Assembly: GCF_000196115.1 (NCBI RefSeq)
Contig: NC_005027.1
Coordinates: 2,542,001 to 2,606,000, forward strand
DNA: 64,000 nt
Reading direction: 5' to 3'
From: Rhodopirellula baltica SH 1
Lineage (GTDB): Bacteria; Planctomycetota; Planctomycetia; Pirellulales; Pirellulaceae
Each line of letters opens with the position of its first letter. Position 1 is the stretch's first letter. Shown in pieces: positions 47,034 to 56,625 of this stretch. The notes beneath the pieces were generated by a model. The model was not told the DNA's origin, searched no databases, and was given only the letters and a program-made list of their open reading frames with translations. The translations under genes were made by a program, and so were the position numbers.

Positions 47034-47747
47034 CTACGGCCGACCGAATCGCAGAAAGTAATTCTCGTCAAAGCCATCCAGCTTGACTTCTTCTCGAAAC
47101 ACAAACCCGGCGGCTTCGATCTCTTTGCGGAATGTCTCTTTGCCAGCTCGTACGTGACCCATCGTCCATTCACGGGACTTGCCTTCGATTCGCTCAAAGT
47201 CGATCACAACCAATTGCCCACCGGGCTTCATCGCATCGAAGATTGACTTCAACGAATTCGCGGGATACTCAAAGTGATGGTAGACATCACAAACAAATGC
47301 CGCGGTGATGCTATTCGGCGGAAGACAAATGTCATCGGGCAATCCGAGGACGGGCGTGACATTGCCGAGACGTTTGAGCTCGGAAATTCGACTGACACGC
47401 TCGATAAATTTCGGAGCAATATCGATCGCGAAAATCCAGCCGTCTTTTCCAACGGCATCGCTGAACGGTTCCAAAAACAAACCGGTCCCGGTGCCGACGT
47501 CCGCCACCTGATCGCCGGGCTTCAATTTCATTGCCGCGACGATCTGGTCTTTGGCCGCGTAGACTTCGCGGCTTTCTACTTCAAAACGTTGCAACCAAGC
47601 GTCGACGTCCAATTCGGGATCCAGGAAAGCATCGTTGATTCCTGGATTGATCGAATCAGAGACCGTTTCTTGCGCATTCGAGTCGTTCGAATGCACACTA
47701 CAAATCACAGCGAGAACTGCGAGGCAAAAGCGTTGCAACGTCATCAT
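47034..47747 (-). CDS. Exported SAM-dependent methyltransferase-like protein
   Basis: A 237-residue class I methyltransferase fold: VADVGTGTGLFLEPF (motif I), IFAIDIAPKF (motif II) and DVYHHFEYPANSL (motif IV region). A signal peptide-like start (FCLAVLAVICSVHSNDSNA) suggests export, which is odd for an enzyme needing SAM; planctomycetes have many such cases. The target is unknown. It follows the DUF1080 gene after 2 bases on the same strand, so they are co-transcribed. Confidence 0.83.
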   Translation of the reverse strand: MMTLQRFCLAVLAVICSVHSNDSNAQETVSDSINPGINDAFLDPELDVDAWLQRFEVESREVYAAKDQIVAAMKLKPGDQVADVGTGTGLFLEPFSDAVGKDGWIFAIDIAPKFIERVSRISELKRLGNVTPVLGLPDDICLPPNSITAAFVCDVYHHFEYPANSLKSIFDAMKPGGQLVVIDFERIEGKSREWTMGHVRAGKETFRKEIEAAGFVFREEVKLDGFDENYFLRFGRP

Positions 47748-47749
47748 TT

Positions 47750-48526
47750 TCAGTCCAATGATTTGAAGCGGATGTCTTTGAATTCAGCCCACATCGGTTT
47801 GCCAGCGTGCAGTTGCAACGCAAGTTTGCCATCGAGCAATTTCAGTTCGGGTTGCTCGTCGGTGAAGTCAAGGATCAACTTTCCGTTTAGGAAATGCTGG
47901 ATGTGGTTGCCTTTGCCGATGATGACGACTTCGTTCCAGCCATCCAATTGGAAGAGTTTTTGGAACTCAGCTTCATCCATGAAGTTCTCCAGCACCTGCT
48001 TCTTTCCGTCTTTCCAAGCTGCCTTTTCGCCGACCATGCAGATCCGGCCGCGGCGGCCACCTTCGTCGTAAATGAATCCCGCGATGTTGGGGAAGTTCAT
48101 CTCGTTGCGAAGCTCATGCTGGTAACCACGGACAACCCACTCGTTACGAGCCGATTTGTCGGTGATGTGTTTGGAGCGATACTGAATTCCCGAGTTGTTC
48201 GTCGCGTTGCAGCGGAACGACAAGCGGACTTCGAAGTTCTTTGTGTTGCCGTCTTCCCAAATCAAAAACGTGTTGCCATTGGCTTTGTTTTCGGGAGTGG
48301 TTTCGCCGTGGATGACGCCATCGCGAACCGACCACAATCGATCATCGCCGCTCCATCCGGTCAGATCTTTGCCGTTGAAGATCGATGTCAAACCGCTTTC
48401 GGCGGGTGGCGTGACGGGCGATTCAGCGCGAACGGAGACGACACTGGCCAACGTCAGTGCGAGGCAAAATGCAATCGTCGTCAACTTGTTGGGCGCCAGG
48501 GTGTTTGCGAAAAGCAATTTTGTCAT
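47750..48526 (-). CDS. DUF1080 (3-keto-disaccharide hydrolase-type) secreted protein
   Basis: A 258-residue secreted protein with a signal sequence (LTTIAFCLALTLASVVSVRAE). It carries the DUF1080 pattern: GLTSIFNGKDLTGWSGDD, FEVRLSFRCN, NSGIQYRSKH and WNEVVIIGKGNHIQHFLNGK, a jelly-roll with concanavalin-like features. Members act on 3-keto sugars or bind glycans. ATG at 48526 was chosen; a longer frame from 48610 includes the G-rich leader. It precedes the methyltransferase by 2 bases. Confidence 0.9.
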   Translation of the reverse strand: MTKLLFANTLAPNKLTTIAFCLALTLASVVSVRAESPVTPPAESGLTSIFNGKDLTGWSGDDRLWSVRDGVIHGETTPENKANGNTFLIWEDGNTKNFEVRLSFRCNATNNSGIQYRSKHITDKSARNEWVVRGYQHELRNEMNFPNIAGFIYDEGGRRGRICMVGEKAAWKDGKKQVLENFMDEAEFQKLFQLDGWNEVVIIGKGNHIQHFLNGKLILDFTDEQPELKLLDGKLALQLHAGKPMWAEFKDIRFKSLD

Positions 48527-48542
48527 CGAGGTGGGATCCAAT

Positions 48543-48560
48543 GGGAGGGAGGGGAGGGGG
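48543..48560 (+). promoter_or_regulatory. G-rich tract, possible G-quadruplex
   Basis: The plus strand has four runs of 3, 3, 4 and 5 G residues separated by single A residues, within 18 bases. It lies 16-34 bases ahead of the DUF1080 start codon, so the message of that gene would carry a C-rich tract and the DNA template strand the G tract. Confidence 0.4.
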
Positions 48561-49005
48561 AGATCAAATTTGATCCACGAGAGTATGATTGAACGCAACG
48601 CCGTCGCCAACCATCGAGGCTATCGCGGTCAGAATTCTTTGATCGTTGAAGAATTGCCGCTACACGAGGCTGCTCAGAATCGCAGCAGGTTGACCGAGCC
48701 CCAAAACCTCAAACAGGCGTCATCGAACTGATTTTCCGCACCCAAAACGTGCCCGCATAGTTCGCCCAATCGCCTCAGGCAGATTGTCTTGGACAGCGTT
48801 TGGCATATTCTAAGCGAATGCCTGGTCCCAGAATTGCTTCGTGCAATTCTTTCGGCCAAAGTGCCGCCTAGGCGAACCACGGGTTCGACTCGCATGGTTG
48901 CGAGGCCTGAACGATCTGCACCGGCCGCTGCTGACGCGGGGCCAACCGACGGATTTTGATCCGAGAGGTTCACGGTGGAGTACTTTCAAACAAGGAATGA
49001 TGCCA
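48561..49005. other. Divergent spacer between DUF1080 and MaoC-like genes
   Basis: About 445 bases with no gene recognised. It probably contains both promoters. The DUF1080 side holds the G-rich tract. Nothing else of note. Confidence 0.5.
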
Positions 49006-49572
49006 ATGTCCGATTCGACTCCAATTCAGAATGCGATCATCCCATCGCAGAATGCGACTCGCCCGGACCCAGTCGTCATCGCGAAAGATTCCCCGGAACC
49101 GACCGAGACGCTCTACTGCGAAGATTTGCAAGTCGGTAATGAGTGGCTGAGCCCCTGGCGGACCATCACGGCGGACGATGTCCGAGCGTTTTCAGTACTG
49201 ACCGGCGACTTTGATCCACTGCATGACGAAGACGAAAACGGCGAAAGCCTCATGCCGAAGTCGCCGTTCGGCCGCCCGGTAGCACATGGTTTATTGGGAT
49301 TGAGCGTGCTGGCGGGATTGTCGACCGAATACCCACGTGCCGCGACTTTGGCTTTGGTGTCGGTCAGCGATTGGAACTTCGACAACCCGGTCTTCTTTGG
49401 CGAACGAGTTCGCGTGGTCACAACCGTCGAATCCACCGAAGCCCACGGACGTCGCGCCGCGAAAATCACTTGGCATCGTCAATTGATCAGCGACGATGGC
49501 CGAACGTTGCAGCAAGGCAAGTTTGTGACTCTGGTCGCATCGAACAAACGTTACCGTCGACAACCTCGCTGA
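49006..49572 (+). CDS. MaoC-like hotdog-fold dehydratase
   Basis: A 188-residue protein with the (R)-hydratase hotdog motif: DDVRAFSVLTGDFDPLHDED, then GRPVAHGLLGLSVLAGL. These enzymes hydrate enoyl-CoA or act on acyl carriers. I chose ATG 49006 because AAGGA lies about 10 bases upstream; the ATGs at 48997 and 48841 are alternatives (at 48997 the AAGGA would abut the codon). It stands alone. Confidence 0.82.
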   Translation: MSDSTPIQNAIIPSQNATRPDPVVIAKDSPEPTETLYCEDLQVGNEWLSPWRTITADDVRAFSVLTGDFDPLHDEDENGESLMPKSPFGRPVAHGLLGLSVLAGLSTEYPRAATLALVSVSDWNFDNPVFFGERVRVVTTVESTEAHGRRAAKITWHRQLISDDGRTLQQGKFVTLVASNKRYRRQPR

Positions 49573-49618
49573 TACAAATCGCCAGCGTCACCCGAAGCGA
49601 TCCACCGTCTGGCAGAAT

Positions 49619-51112
49619 TTATCGGTGGATGAATTGTTTCGCGGCGAAGCACGCCAACGCCGCTAGCGTCGCGGTTGGATTACCGATCGTGGGCTCAGCC
49701 AAGACTGACGCATCCACAACTCGCAAGTTGGACATTCCGCGAACCGAGAAATCGGAGTCCACAACGCTTCCCAGAGCACAAGTTCCAGCGGGGTGATAAA
49801 GCGTTTGTGAATAGCGAGCCATCGCCGCACAAATGGCATCGTCGGTTTGTCGCTTTGCACCCGGAATCATTTCGGATCGAAGCCACTGATCGAGCATCGA
49901 TTGCTTGACCAAATCCCGGACCCAGCGAACTCCTTCGAGCAACTCGACTCGATCACGGTCGTCGTTCCAATAACCGGCATCGATAATCGTTTCGTCATCG
50001 CTCCATCGAATGCGGCCTCGCGATAGCGGACGCGTCACGTTGACACCGATGGTCATCGCCCCGCGCCGAGTGTCTTTGGGGAACCGAAGGTAGTCAGTTG
50101 GTGTCACGTGCAATTGCCATCGTTGCTCCGCATCTAAGCCACCACACTCGGCAATGTTACAAGCGATCGGACCACCACCGGTGTGTTGCCACTTTGCCAA
50201 AGCCGCCATTTCAGGATCCGCATCGGAGAACGCACCGCCATCATGGGAATGAACCATGGGCATGATCAGATGGTCGTGCAGGTTGCCACCGATATTTGAA
50301 TCATCGATTCCACTTCGATGCAGCAACGTTGGCGATCCGATCGCGCCGAGTGCCGAAATGACTTCGACGCTGCTTGCAATTGAACTCGTCGCTCCATCAG
50401 CCCAACCAATCCCGGTGACCGTGTCACCCTCGATTCGCACCGACAACACGTTGGATCTGACAATTCGAATCAGTTTTGACGCTTCAGGATCGGTACGTTG
50501 CAGATCTGAGATTGCACTCGCGGCCGTCCACCGCCGACCGTTTCGATTCAGCCGATCGTAGACGTGAAAGTCTTGATCCGAACCATTCGAAACGGAATCC
50601 AAAAACGCCCTGCTGGTGGGACTGATCCAACGAGCACGCTCGGGACGAACGATTTCACGAGCTCGCTCAAACGCCACACGAAGTTGTCGCTCCGTGTCGA
50701 CTATGACATCCGCGTTCTGTGGTTGTTCCCCAACAAGCGAATCGGCTAGCGATTGAAAGTCTGCATCAGTTGGCGGGAACCAAATCATCGAGTTGATTCG
50801 CCCACTGCCACCCAAACCTTTTCCACGTGGCCAAGGAAGGGACCGACCAGCCAACTCGGCCGATGGTTGAGTTTGATATTGGTAGTCCGCTTTTCCGCCA
50901 AGCAAACGCAGCCAGCGAATCGGTCGTTGCTCATCTCTTTGCGGAACGTCATCGCATGGGGCTTCGACAACCCATACGCATGGAGCGTCAGACCCCAGTC
51001 GAGATTGCAGTGAAATGGCCAACTCGTGAGCCAGGATCAGGCCGCATAAACCGCCACCCAGAATCACCGTCCCGTGAGAAAACTGATCCGGTCGTTCCGC
51101 CTCCATCGGCAT
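49619..51112 (-). CDS. GMC oxidoreductase
   Basis: A 497-residue flavoenzyme of the glucose-methanol-choline family. The dinucleotide motif is VILGGGLCGLILAHEL near residue 17, GKGLGGSGRINSMIW is the second FAD region, and YHPAGTCALG together with EPTIGNPTATL is the C-terminal active-site block, where His is the base. Substrate is an alcohol but otherwise unknown. ATG 51112 overlaps the TGA of the MBL hydrolase gene upstream (TGATG), so the pair is translated together. Confidence 0.88.
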   Translation of the reverse strand: MPMEAERPDQFSHGTVILGGGLCGLILAHELAISLQSRLGSDAPCVWVVEAPCDDVPQRDEQRPIRWLRLLGGKADYQYQTQPSAELAGRSLPWPRGKGLGGSGRINSMIWFPPTDADFQSLADSLVGEQPQNADVIVDTERQLRVAFERAREIVRPERARWISPTSRAFLDSVSNGSDQDFHVYDRLNRNGRRWTAASAISDLQRTDPEASKLIRIVRSNVLSVRIEGDTVTGIGWADGATSSIASSVEVISALGAIGSPTLLHRSGIDDSNIGGNLHDHLIMPMVHSHDGGAFSDADPEMAALAKWQHTGGGPIACNIAECGGLDAEQRWQLHVTPTDYLRFPKDTRRGAMTIGVNVTRPLSRGRIRWSDDETIIDAGYWNDDRDRVELLEGVRWVRDLVKQSMLDQWLRSEMIPGAKRQTDDAICAAMARYSQTLYHPAGTCALGSVVDSDFSVRGMSNLRVVDASVLAEPTIGNPTATLAALACFAAKQFIHR

Positions 51113-51915
51113 CACTCCGTCGGAGTTTGCAAACCCTCGGGCAAAATGCCTTGCTCGACCTCGTCGTCCCATTCGTTCATCAGCGGCCAATCTTCCGCGA
51201 GCGTCCCGAAGTCGGCCATGTGCAAGTAACCACTGACCCGCTCGATGACTTTGTCCAGCATCGCGTTGTCTTTCGCGAAAACCGGGCCGTGACTGGGTGC
51301 CAACCACTTCACATCGCTATCACGGATGCGGGTGAGCGATTTGATGAACGAGCGAATGTCGCTTCCGTGGTGAGCATCAATCGCGCCGATGCAACCGTCT
51401 CGATAAAGATTGTCACCGGACAACAACACGTCGCCGATCCGGAATGCAAGTTGACTGTCGGTATGCCCGGGCGTGTGCCAGACTTCGATTTCTTTTTTGC
51501 CGACGGTGATGATGTCTCCGTCGTTGATTTGGTTTTCGATCTCAACGGGAGGCATTGCCATCTTCAGGTTTTGCGCCTCGATGACCGCCAACGTCTTGAG
51601 CGTGTCGCCCGTGGTCAGCGGTTCAACCGCGTTGGGATGCGCCGAGATGGTCGTCTTCAGAATTTGCTTGGCTTTCGCCAATCCCTGGATGTGGTCGACG
51701 TCGGCGTGAGTGGCGACCAGCGTTTTGCAACGCGAGAGCGGAAAGTCCAATCCGCGAATGATTTCGACGAAGTCATCGACGGTCTCTTCGTAACCAATGT
51801 CGATCAGGATCCATTCATCGGAATCATGGACCAAGTAGACGTTGCACCCAAGCACTTCACCGGCTTGGAAGTTCAACTCGATCACGCCGGGAAACAGGGG
51901 TTTTCTTGCGAGCAT
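51112..51915 (-). CDS. MBL-fold metallo-hydrolase
   Basis: A 267-residue metallo-beta-lactamase-fold enzyme. The metal site is THADVDHIQG (HxxxDH form of HxHxDH, with the first His shifted) and VWHTPGHTDSQLAFRIGD, and later LAPSHGPVF. Roles include hydrolase of thioesters, lactones or nucleotides. A stop-start overlap couples it to the GMC oxidoreductase downstream, so both may act on the same pathway. Confidence 0.88.
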   Translation of the reverse strand: MLARKPLFPGVIELNFQAGEVLGCNVYLVHDSDEWILIDIGYEETVDDFVEIIRGLDFPLSRCKTLVATHADVDHIQGLAKAKQILKTTISAHPNAVEPLTTGDTLKTLAVIEAQNLKMAMPPVEIENQINDGDIITVGKKEIEVWHTPGHTDSQLAFRIGDVLLSGDNLYRDGCIGAIDAHHGSDIRSFIKSLTRIRDSDVKWLAPSHGPVFAKDNAMLDKVIERVSGYLHMADFGTLAEDWPLMNEWDDEVEQGILPEGLQTPTE

Positions 51916-52174
51916 ATTGGGTTGCGAAAAGACGGAGCGGACGGAGAAAAGCAGTCGCCGAGGCGGACTCCGGAGCGAATGTTGTAGGGCGAATCCAGGA
52001 TTTTGTCACTGCCCATCTCGCACCCCAATCGGTTCGCGTCACCTTGCGTGCACTCAACGACCGGCGACACTGGGGCGACGCCTTCGGTGCGAGCCATGGT
52101 CGAAGGCCAGCGGTGCAAAACACACGCACGCGGCATCGGTGTCGACCGAGCCCGAAACTACCGGATTGAGGACC

Positions 52175-53677
52175 ATGCTTCACGCCATCGTTTTTGTTTG
52201 TGCATTGTTGCTCGTTGGCGTTTGGTTGCGTCAACAAGTCGCATGGTTTCGCTTGGGATTGATTCCCGCATCCTTGATCGCTGGATTTCTCGGATTGGCG
52301 GTCATCCAGTGGTTTCACTGGAACGAGCGTGACACGATGCAGCCCATCGTGTCCGCCCTCGGACCGTGGCCGTCAACCTTGATTGCCGTCGTTTTCGCCG
52401 CGATGTTGCTGGGTAAAAGCCCCCAAGATCCATCGTCGACCAATCGGCATCTGGTTCGAGACGTCATGCAACAAGGCCTGATGGTTTGGATCATCGTGTT
52501 GGGTCAAACCGTGGTGGGACTCTGGGTCACGTGGTTGTGGGTCGGACCGCAGTTCGATTTACCATCCTCCGCCGGCATGTTGATCGAAACCGGCTTCGCT
52601 GGTGGACACGGCACCGCCGCGGCAATGGGCGACGTGTTCAAGCACGCTTCGATCGGCTGGGACGAGGGGTTGGATTTGGGCGTCATGATGGCGACCGGTG
52701 GACTGGTCTACGGATTGGTTTCAGGCATCATTTGGATCCAATTGGCCGTCCGACTGGGATGGATCCAAGTTGAAAGTTCCGCCGAGATCTCACCCAACGA
52801 CGCATCTCAAACCGCAGACTCATTCGAAACCGCAAAAGCGTCCGACGAACCACACGCGGAAACGAATCCCCAGCCAGCATCAATTGGACGGGCGCGAATC
52901 GATGGAAGCGTGATCGATCCGTTGTTGTTGCAAATCATTTGGCTGGCACTCGCAATGGGCATCGGTGTTGCGATGCAATCCGGAGTGGGCTGGGCCGCGG
53001 AGGCTTTTGGCACGCATTCAGTCGCCCAATCCGCCGAACCGACCACGGCGGAACTCAGCGGACCTGCCGATGCGGGTGAGTCTCAACTGCGTTCTCGATT
53101 GACGCTGGCCAGCATCGTAGGGTCGTTTCCGTTGTTCATTTACACCTTGTTCGGCGGATTGATCGTGCGAGTTCTGCTCCGGGCGATCGGGCAGGTCCGC
53201 TTGATTGACGAAACAACGATCCACCGAATTTCAGGAACCTCGATGGATTTGTTGGTCGTTGCCGCCGTCGCGACTCTGAATTTGGCCGCCGTGGCGTCTT
53301 TGTGGATGCCTTTGGTCATTCTCTTTGTGGCCGGATCGATCTGGTCGACGTTCTGCCTGCTGTTTCTTTCGAGAAAAATTTTGCCCGCTGAAAAATGGTT
53401 CCCGCTGGGTTTGATCAACTTTGGAATGTCGACGGGCACGACCGCGACCGGATTTGTACTGTTGCGAGTCGTCGATCCTGATCTGAAGTCGGGTGCGGCC
53501 GAGGATTACGCGTTGGCGGCTCCTTTGTCAGCACCCTTCGTTGGCGGTGGCATGATCACCGTTGCGATGCCCTTGGTCGTCCTTTCTCGAATTTCCGTGG
53601 TTTGGCCAGCCCTATTGCTGGCGACTTTGCTGGTGGTGCTGATCGTTCTGGGGATTCGATCGAGACGATCCTGCTGA
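52175..53677 (+). CDS. GltS-like sodium/glutamate-type symporter
   Basis: A 500-residue inner-membrane protein with about ten or eleven hydrophobic helices and a central hydrophilic loop (residues 205-240, SAEISPNDASQTADSFETAK and so on). GFAGGHGTAAAMG near 145 and the second-half NFGMSTGTTATGFVLLR are the inverted-repeat hallmark of GltS sodium/glutamate symporters. The C-terminus has the repeat APLSAPFVGGGMI. ATG 52175 was chosen; an upstream frame from 51842 includes low-similarity sequence. Substrate is probably glutamate or a related acid. Confidence 0.85.
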   Translation: MLHAIVFVCALLLVGVWLRQQVAWFRLGLIPASLIAGFLGLAVIQWFHWNERDTMQPIVSALGPWPSTLIAVVFAAMLLGKSPQDPSSTNRHLVRDVMQQGLMVWIIVLGQTVVGLWVTWLWVGPQFDLPSSAGMLIETGFAGGHGTAAAMGDVFKHASIGWDEGLDLGVMMATGGLVYGLVSGIIWIQLAVRLGWIQVESSAEISPNDASQTADSFETAKASDEPHAETNPQPASIGRARIDGSVIDPLLLQIIWLALAMGIGVAMQSGVGWAAEAFGTHSVAQSAEPTTAELSGPADAGESQLRSRLTLASIVGSFPLFIYTLFGGLIVRVLLRAIGQVRLIDETTIHRISGTSMDLLVVAAVATLNLAAVASLWMPLVILFVAGSIWSTFCLLFLSRKILPAEKWFPLGLINFGMSTGTTATGFVLLRVVDPDLKSGAAEDYALAAPLSAPFVGGGMITVAMPLVVLSRISVVWPALLLATLLVVLIVLGIRSRRSC

Positions 53678-53697
53678 CCCTTCGAAACCGTCATTTG

Positions 53698-53722
53698 ACC
53701 CGCCCGATTGGTGGCGGGTTTG
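53698..53722 (+). terminator. Weak terminator-like hairpin after the GltS-like gene
   Basis: ACCCGCC (53698-53704) pairs with GGCGGGT (53713-53719), loop 8. Only TTT follows, so it is a weak candidate. Confidence 0.45.
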
Positions 53723-53812
53723 GCAAACCAGGCAGTTCAGCGAATTGCGTTCTGGCCTCTCATCGGTAGACTGTAGTTTCCTCGCCCCAGCGATCACCTC
53801 ATTGCAGATTTC

Positions 53813-55426
53813 ATGGCTGAATTGAATCACGAATGCGGCGTTGCCGCGATCTACCACCTTTCTGGTCGCGGGCGCAGCCCGGTGTGCACGGACGATGGAC
53901 CGCGACAAATTTCGCGTCTGTTGCCCCGCATGTTGCTCGACATCCAAAATCGCGGGCAGCTTGCCGCTGGGATGTCCACGTTCGACCCCGATCGTCCCGC
54001 GCTGCTGAAAACGCGGCGTGATGTCGGAACGGTGACGGAAGTCTTCCGCCTGAATCATCGGGCCAAAGCCGAATCGTTGATGAAATCGCTGGCCGGTCGC
54101 GCCGCCATCGGACACGTTCGCTACGCCACCTGTGGCGCCGATGACCGGAACTACGCTCAACCTTTCGAGCGACGGCATATCCATAAACGCAAATGGTTCA
54201 GCTTCTGCTTCAATGGCCAACTGGCCAATTACACCCTTTTGAAGCAGCGGTTGCTCGCCGATGGCGATCACCACTTGGCACTCGACACCGACACCGAAAT
54301 CATTCTCCACGAGATCGCTCGATTGCTATCGCAGTCGCAGGAACGAGTCGACTGGATCGACGTCCTGAAACAGGTCACGGCCGGTTTCGACGGTGCCTAC
54401 TCAATGGCATTGTTGACCGCAGAAGGTGAGATGTTGGTCGCTCGCGACCCATTGGGCATCAAACCGATGTGCTACATCCACGAAGGCCCGCTGTTTGCCT
54501 GTGCCAGCGAAAGCGTCGCTCTTTTGAATCTCGGGTTCGAACCAGATCAAATTCGATCGTTGCCTCCTGGTCATGCGATCTTGATTGATCCTGACGAAGG
54601 TTTCCGGATGGAACGATTCGCGGAACCCGAAACGCCCAAACACTGCTTCTTTGAATGGATCTATTTCGCCAACGTCGCCAGCACGCTGGACGACCGAAGC
54701 GTCTATCTTTCGCGAACCAACTTGGGTCGTGAACTGGCCACCGCGGAACGTGAGTTCGGTCGAGTTCCGTTGGACGATCCAGACACGATCATTGTGCCGG
54801 TTCCTGACACCAGCAAAGCTGCCGCAGACTCGATGGCCTATGAATTATCGATCCCATGCCGCGAAGGCTTGATCCGCAACCGATATGCCGGGCGGACATT
54901 CATCGAAGGCGGTCGCGCTCGCAAAGCAAAGGCGGCGGCAAAGTACACGCCGCTTCGCGAAGTCTTGCAAGGGAAACGAGTCATCCTGGTGGAGGACTCC
55001 ATCGTTCGAAGCACGACCATGAACGCGTTGCTGGATCGTATTCGTGACGTTGGTGGCGCGAAGGAAATCCACGTTCGCGTGGCTTGCCCGCCGATCGTTG
55101 CTCCGTGCTTCTACGGAATCGACATGAGCACGATCGATCAATTGATCGCGCCGAAGTACTTCTCGTTGACCGGTGAACTGGACGAAGAATCGCAGCAACG
55201 GATGGCCGACGATCTCGGTGCTGATTCGCTGCAATACTTGCCAGTATCCGCAATCGCACGAGCCATCAACTTGCCGGAGGAACACCTCTGTCAGGCTTGC
55301 GTGACGGGCAAATACCCAACGCCTATCGGCCAGCACCTGTATCAGATTGCATGCGACAATCGTGGGGCGAGAGTCAACAATCAGCGAACCTACGAGCAAC
55401 TCGCTGCGGCTGTTGCCGGACAGTGA
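53813..55426 (+). CDS. purF: Amidophosphoribosyltransferase (PurF type)
   Basis: A 537-residue enzyme that transfers the glutamine amide to PRPP, first step of purine synthesis. The N-terminal nucleophile is Cys8 in LNHECGVAAIYH after a short propeptide. The class II glutamine amidotransferase domain spans to about 250, and the PRPP loop is VILVEDSIVRSTT near 393. Three cysteine sites, KHCFFEWIYF, APCFYGIDM and HLCQACVTGKYP, match the 4Fe-4S ligands of the B. subtilis enzyme. It stands alone, outside a purine operon. Confidence 0.94.
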   Translation: MAELNHECGVAAIYHLSGRGRSPVCTDDGPRQISRLLPRMLLDIQNRGQLAAGMSTFDPDRPALLKTRRDVGTVTEVFRLNHRAKAESLMKSLAGRAAIGHVRYATCGADDRNYAQPFERRHIHKRKWFSFCFNGQLANYTLLKQRLLADGDHHLALDTDTEIILHEIARLLSQSQERVDWIDVLKQVTAGFDGAYSMALLTAEGEMLVARDPLGIKPMCYIHEGPLFACASESVALLNLGFEPDQIRSLPPGHAILIDPDEGFRMERFAEPETPKHCFFEWIYFANVASTLDDRSVYLSRTNLGRELATAEREFGRVPLDDPDTIIVPVPDTSKAAADSMAYELSIPCREGLIRNRYAGRTFIEGGRARKAKAAAKYTPLREVLQGKRVILVEDSIVRSTTMNALLDRIRDVGGAKEIHVRVACPPIVAPCFYGIDMSTIDQLIAPKYFSLTGELDEESQQRMADDLGADSLQYLPVSAIARAINLPEEHLCQACVTGKYPTPIGQHLYQIACDNRGARVNNQRTYEQLAAAVAGQ

Positions 55427-55473
55427 TGCAGACTGGTTGAATCCAGATTGGTTGCTGAGTACGGAATCGAATT

Positions 55474-55503
55474 GAGAGCTTGATCGCAAATGGATCAGCT
55501 CTC
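55474..55503. terminator. Hairpin between convergent purF and ypdA
   Basis: GAGAGC plus TGATC pair with GATCA plus GCTCTC (11 base pairs, one bulge), loop of 7. No T run on either side, and it overlaps the last codons of the YpdA-like gene. It may end transcription weakly. Confidence 0.35.
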
Positions 55504-56625
55504 TGGATTCATCTCAATTTGACGGTTCAGCTCAGGCGTGGCTGACGGTTTCGCTTGTCTCTTTGCATCCGTGTTGCGACTGCCGATACCATACTCCAAC
55601 AAGTGCTTGGTGATCTTCGCCGCATGCACATGACAGTTCTCGAGGAATACTTGGTACTTGCTGCTTTGCGTGCCACCGACGGCGGTTCCAGCGACGTAGA
55701 TACCCGGCAATTCGGTTTCCATTGTCTCGTCGTTGTAGATCGGTTTGCCGCCAGGATCTTCCATACGAATTCCCAGCTGCTTGAACAAGGTTTTGTCTTG
55801 TTCGTAGCCGATCAGCGTTAGCACATCGTCGAAATGCATGTGCAACGTGTGATGCCGCCCGTCAGGCAACGTCTGATCCAAATCGACTCGTTCCGGCGTG
55901 ATCGCGGTCACTCGGCTTTCAAACAAAGCTTCGATCGCTTTGCTTCGAATCAGACCATCGATCTCCGGACGCAGCCAATACTTGATGCTGGCCTCTGGCA
56001 GTTCTTCTCGATGATAACTCAACGTGACTTTTGCACCGACGCGGTGCAAACGGATAGCGGCTTCGACTGCGCTGTTGCGACCGCCGACGATCAGCACGCG
56101 ACGCCCGTGATAGTGGTGAGCTTCACGTAAGTAACCGTCGACATGCGGTAGATCTTCACCGGGAACATTCAATCGATTCGGATGGTCCGTTCCACCAATC
56201 GCCAGCACCACCGCCGATGCTTCGATCCACTTCGAACGGACTTGAACCTGCCAGCGACGAGGGTCATCCGGCCGAGCTTCGATTTTGTCGACCTTCGAAA
56301 ACGTTTCCACCGGAACATCAAACTGATCGACGACACTTCGCAAGTAGTTGAGGTACTCTTCCCGGCTCGCTTTCGCTTGGTCAATCGTGTTCAACGGAAC
56401 GCCGGCAATTGAGATGCGGTCGTTGCTGCTGAACCATCGCGTTTGGGGTGCCCACCACGAGATCGTGTGACCGAGCGGTCCGGCCTCGAAAACCAACGCA
56501 TCAATCCCGTTTCGACGCATCTCAATCGCCGTTTCGATTCCGATGGGTCCGCCGCCAACCACCACCACGTCGCAAACGCGATTGGGTTCGTGCGGTGCGG
56601 GATCGGTGGATTCAGATGGTTTCAC
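55495..56625 (-). CDS. ypdA: YpdA-like NAD(P)-binding flavoenzyme
   Basis: A 376-residue thioredoxin reductase-like flavoprotein resembling YpdA, a bacillithiol disulfide reductase of Firmicutes. FAD motif is VVVVGGGPIGIETAIEM near 20, NAD(P)H motif is VLIVGGRNSAVEAAIRL near 180, and the family ending GIYVAGTAVGGTQSSKYQVF is clear. A CxxC active-site pair of classic thioredoxin reductase is not present, as in YpdA. Which thiol it reduces in planctomycetes is unknown. It converges on purF, 68 bases apart. Confidence 0.83.
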   Translation of the reverse strand: MKPSESTDPAPHEPNRVCDVVVVGGGPIGIETAIEMRRNGIDALVFEAGPLGHTISWWAPQTRWFSSNDRISIAGVPLNTIDQAKASREEYLNYLRSVVDQFDVPVETFSKVDKIEARPDDPRRWQVQVRSKWIEASAVVLAIGGTDHPNRLNVPGEDLPHVDGYLREAHHYHGRRVLIVGGRNSAVEAAIRLHRVGAKVTLSYHREELPEASIKYWLRPEIDGLIRSKAIEALFESRVTAITPERVDLDQTLPDGRHHTLHMHFDDVLTLIGYEQDKTLFKQLGIRMEDPGGKPIYNDETMETELPGIYVAGTAVGGTQSSKYQVFLENCHVHAAKITKHLLEYGIGSRNTDAKRQAKPSATPELNRQIEMNPES

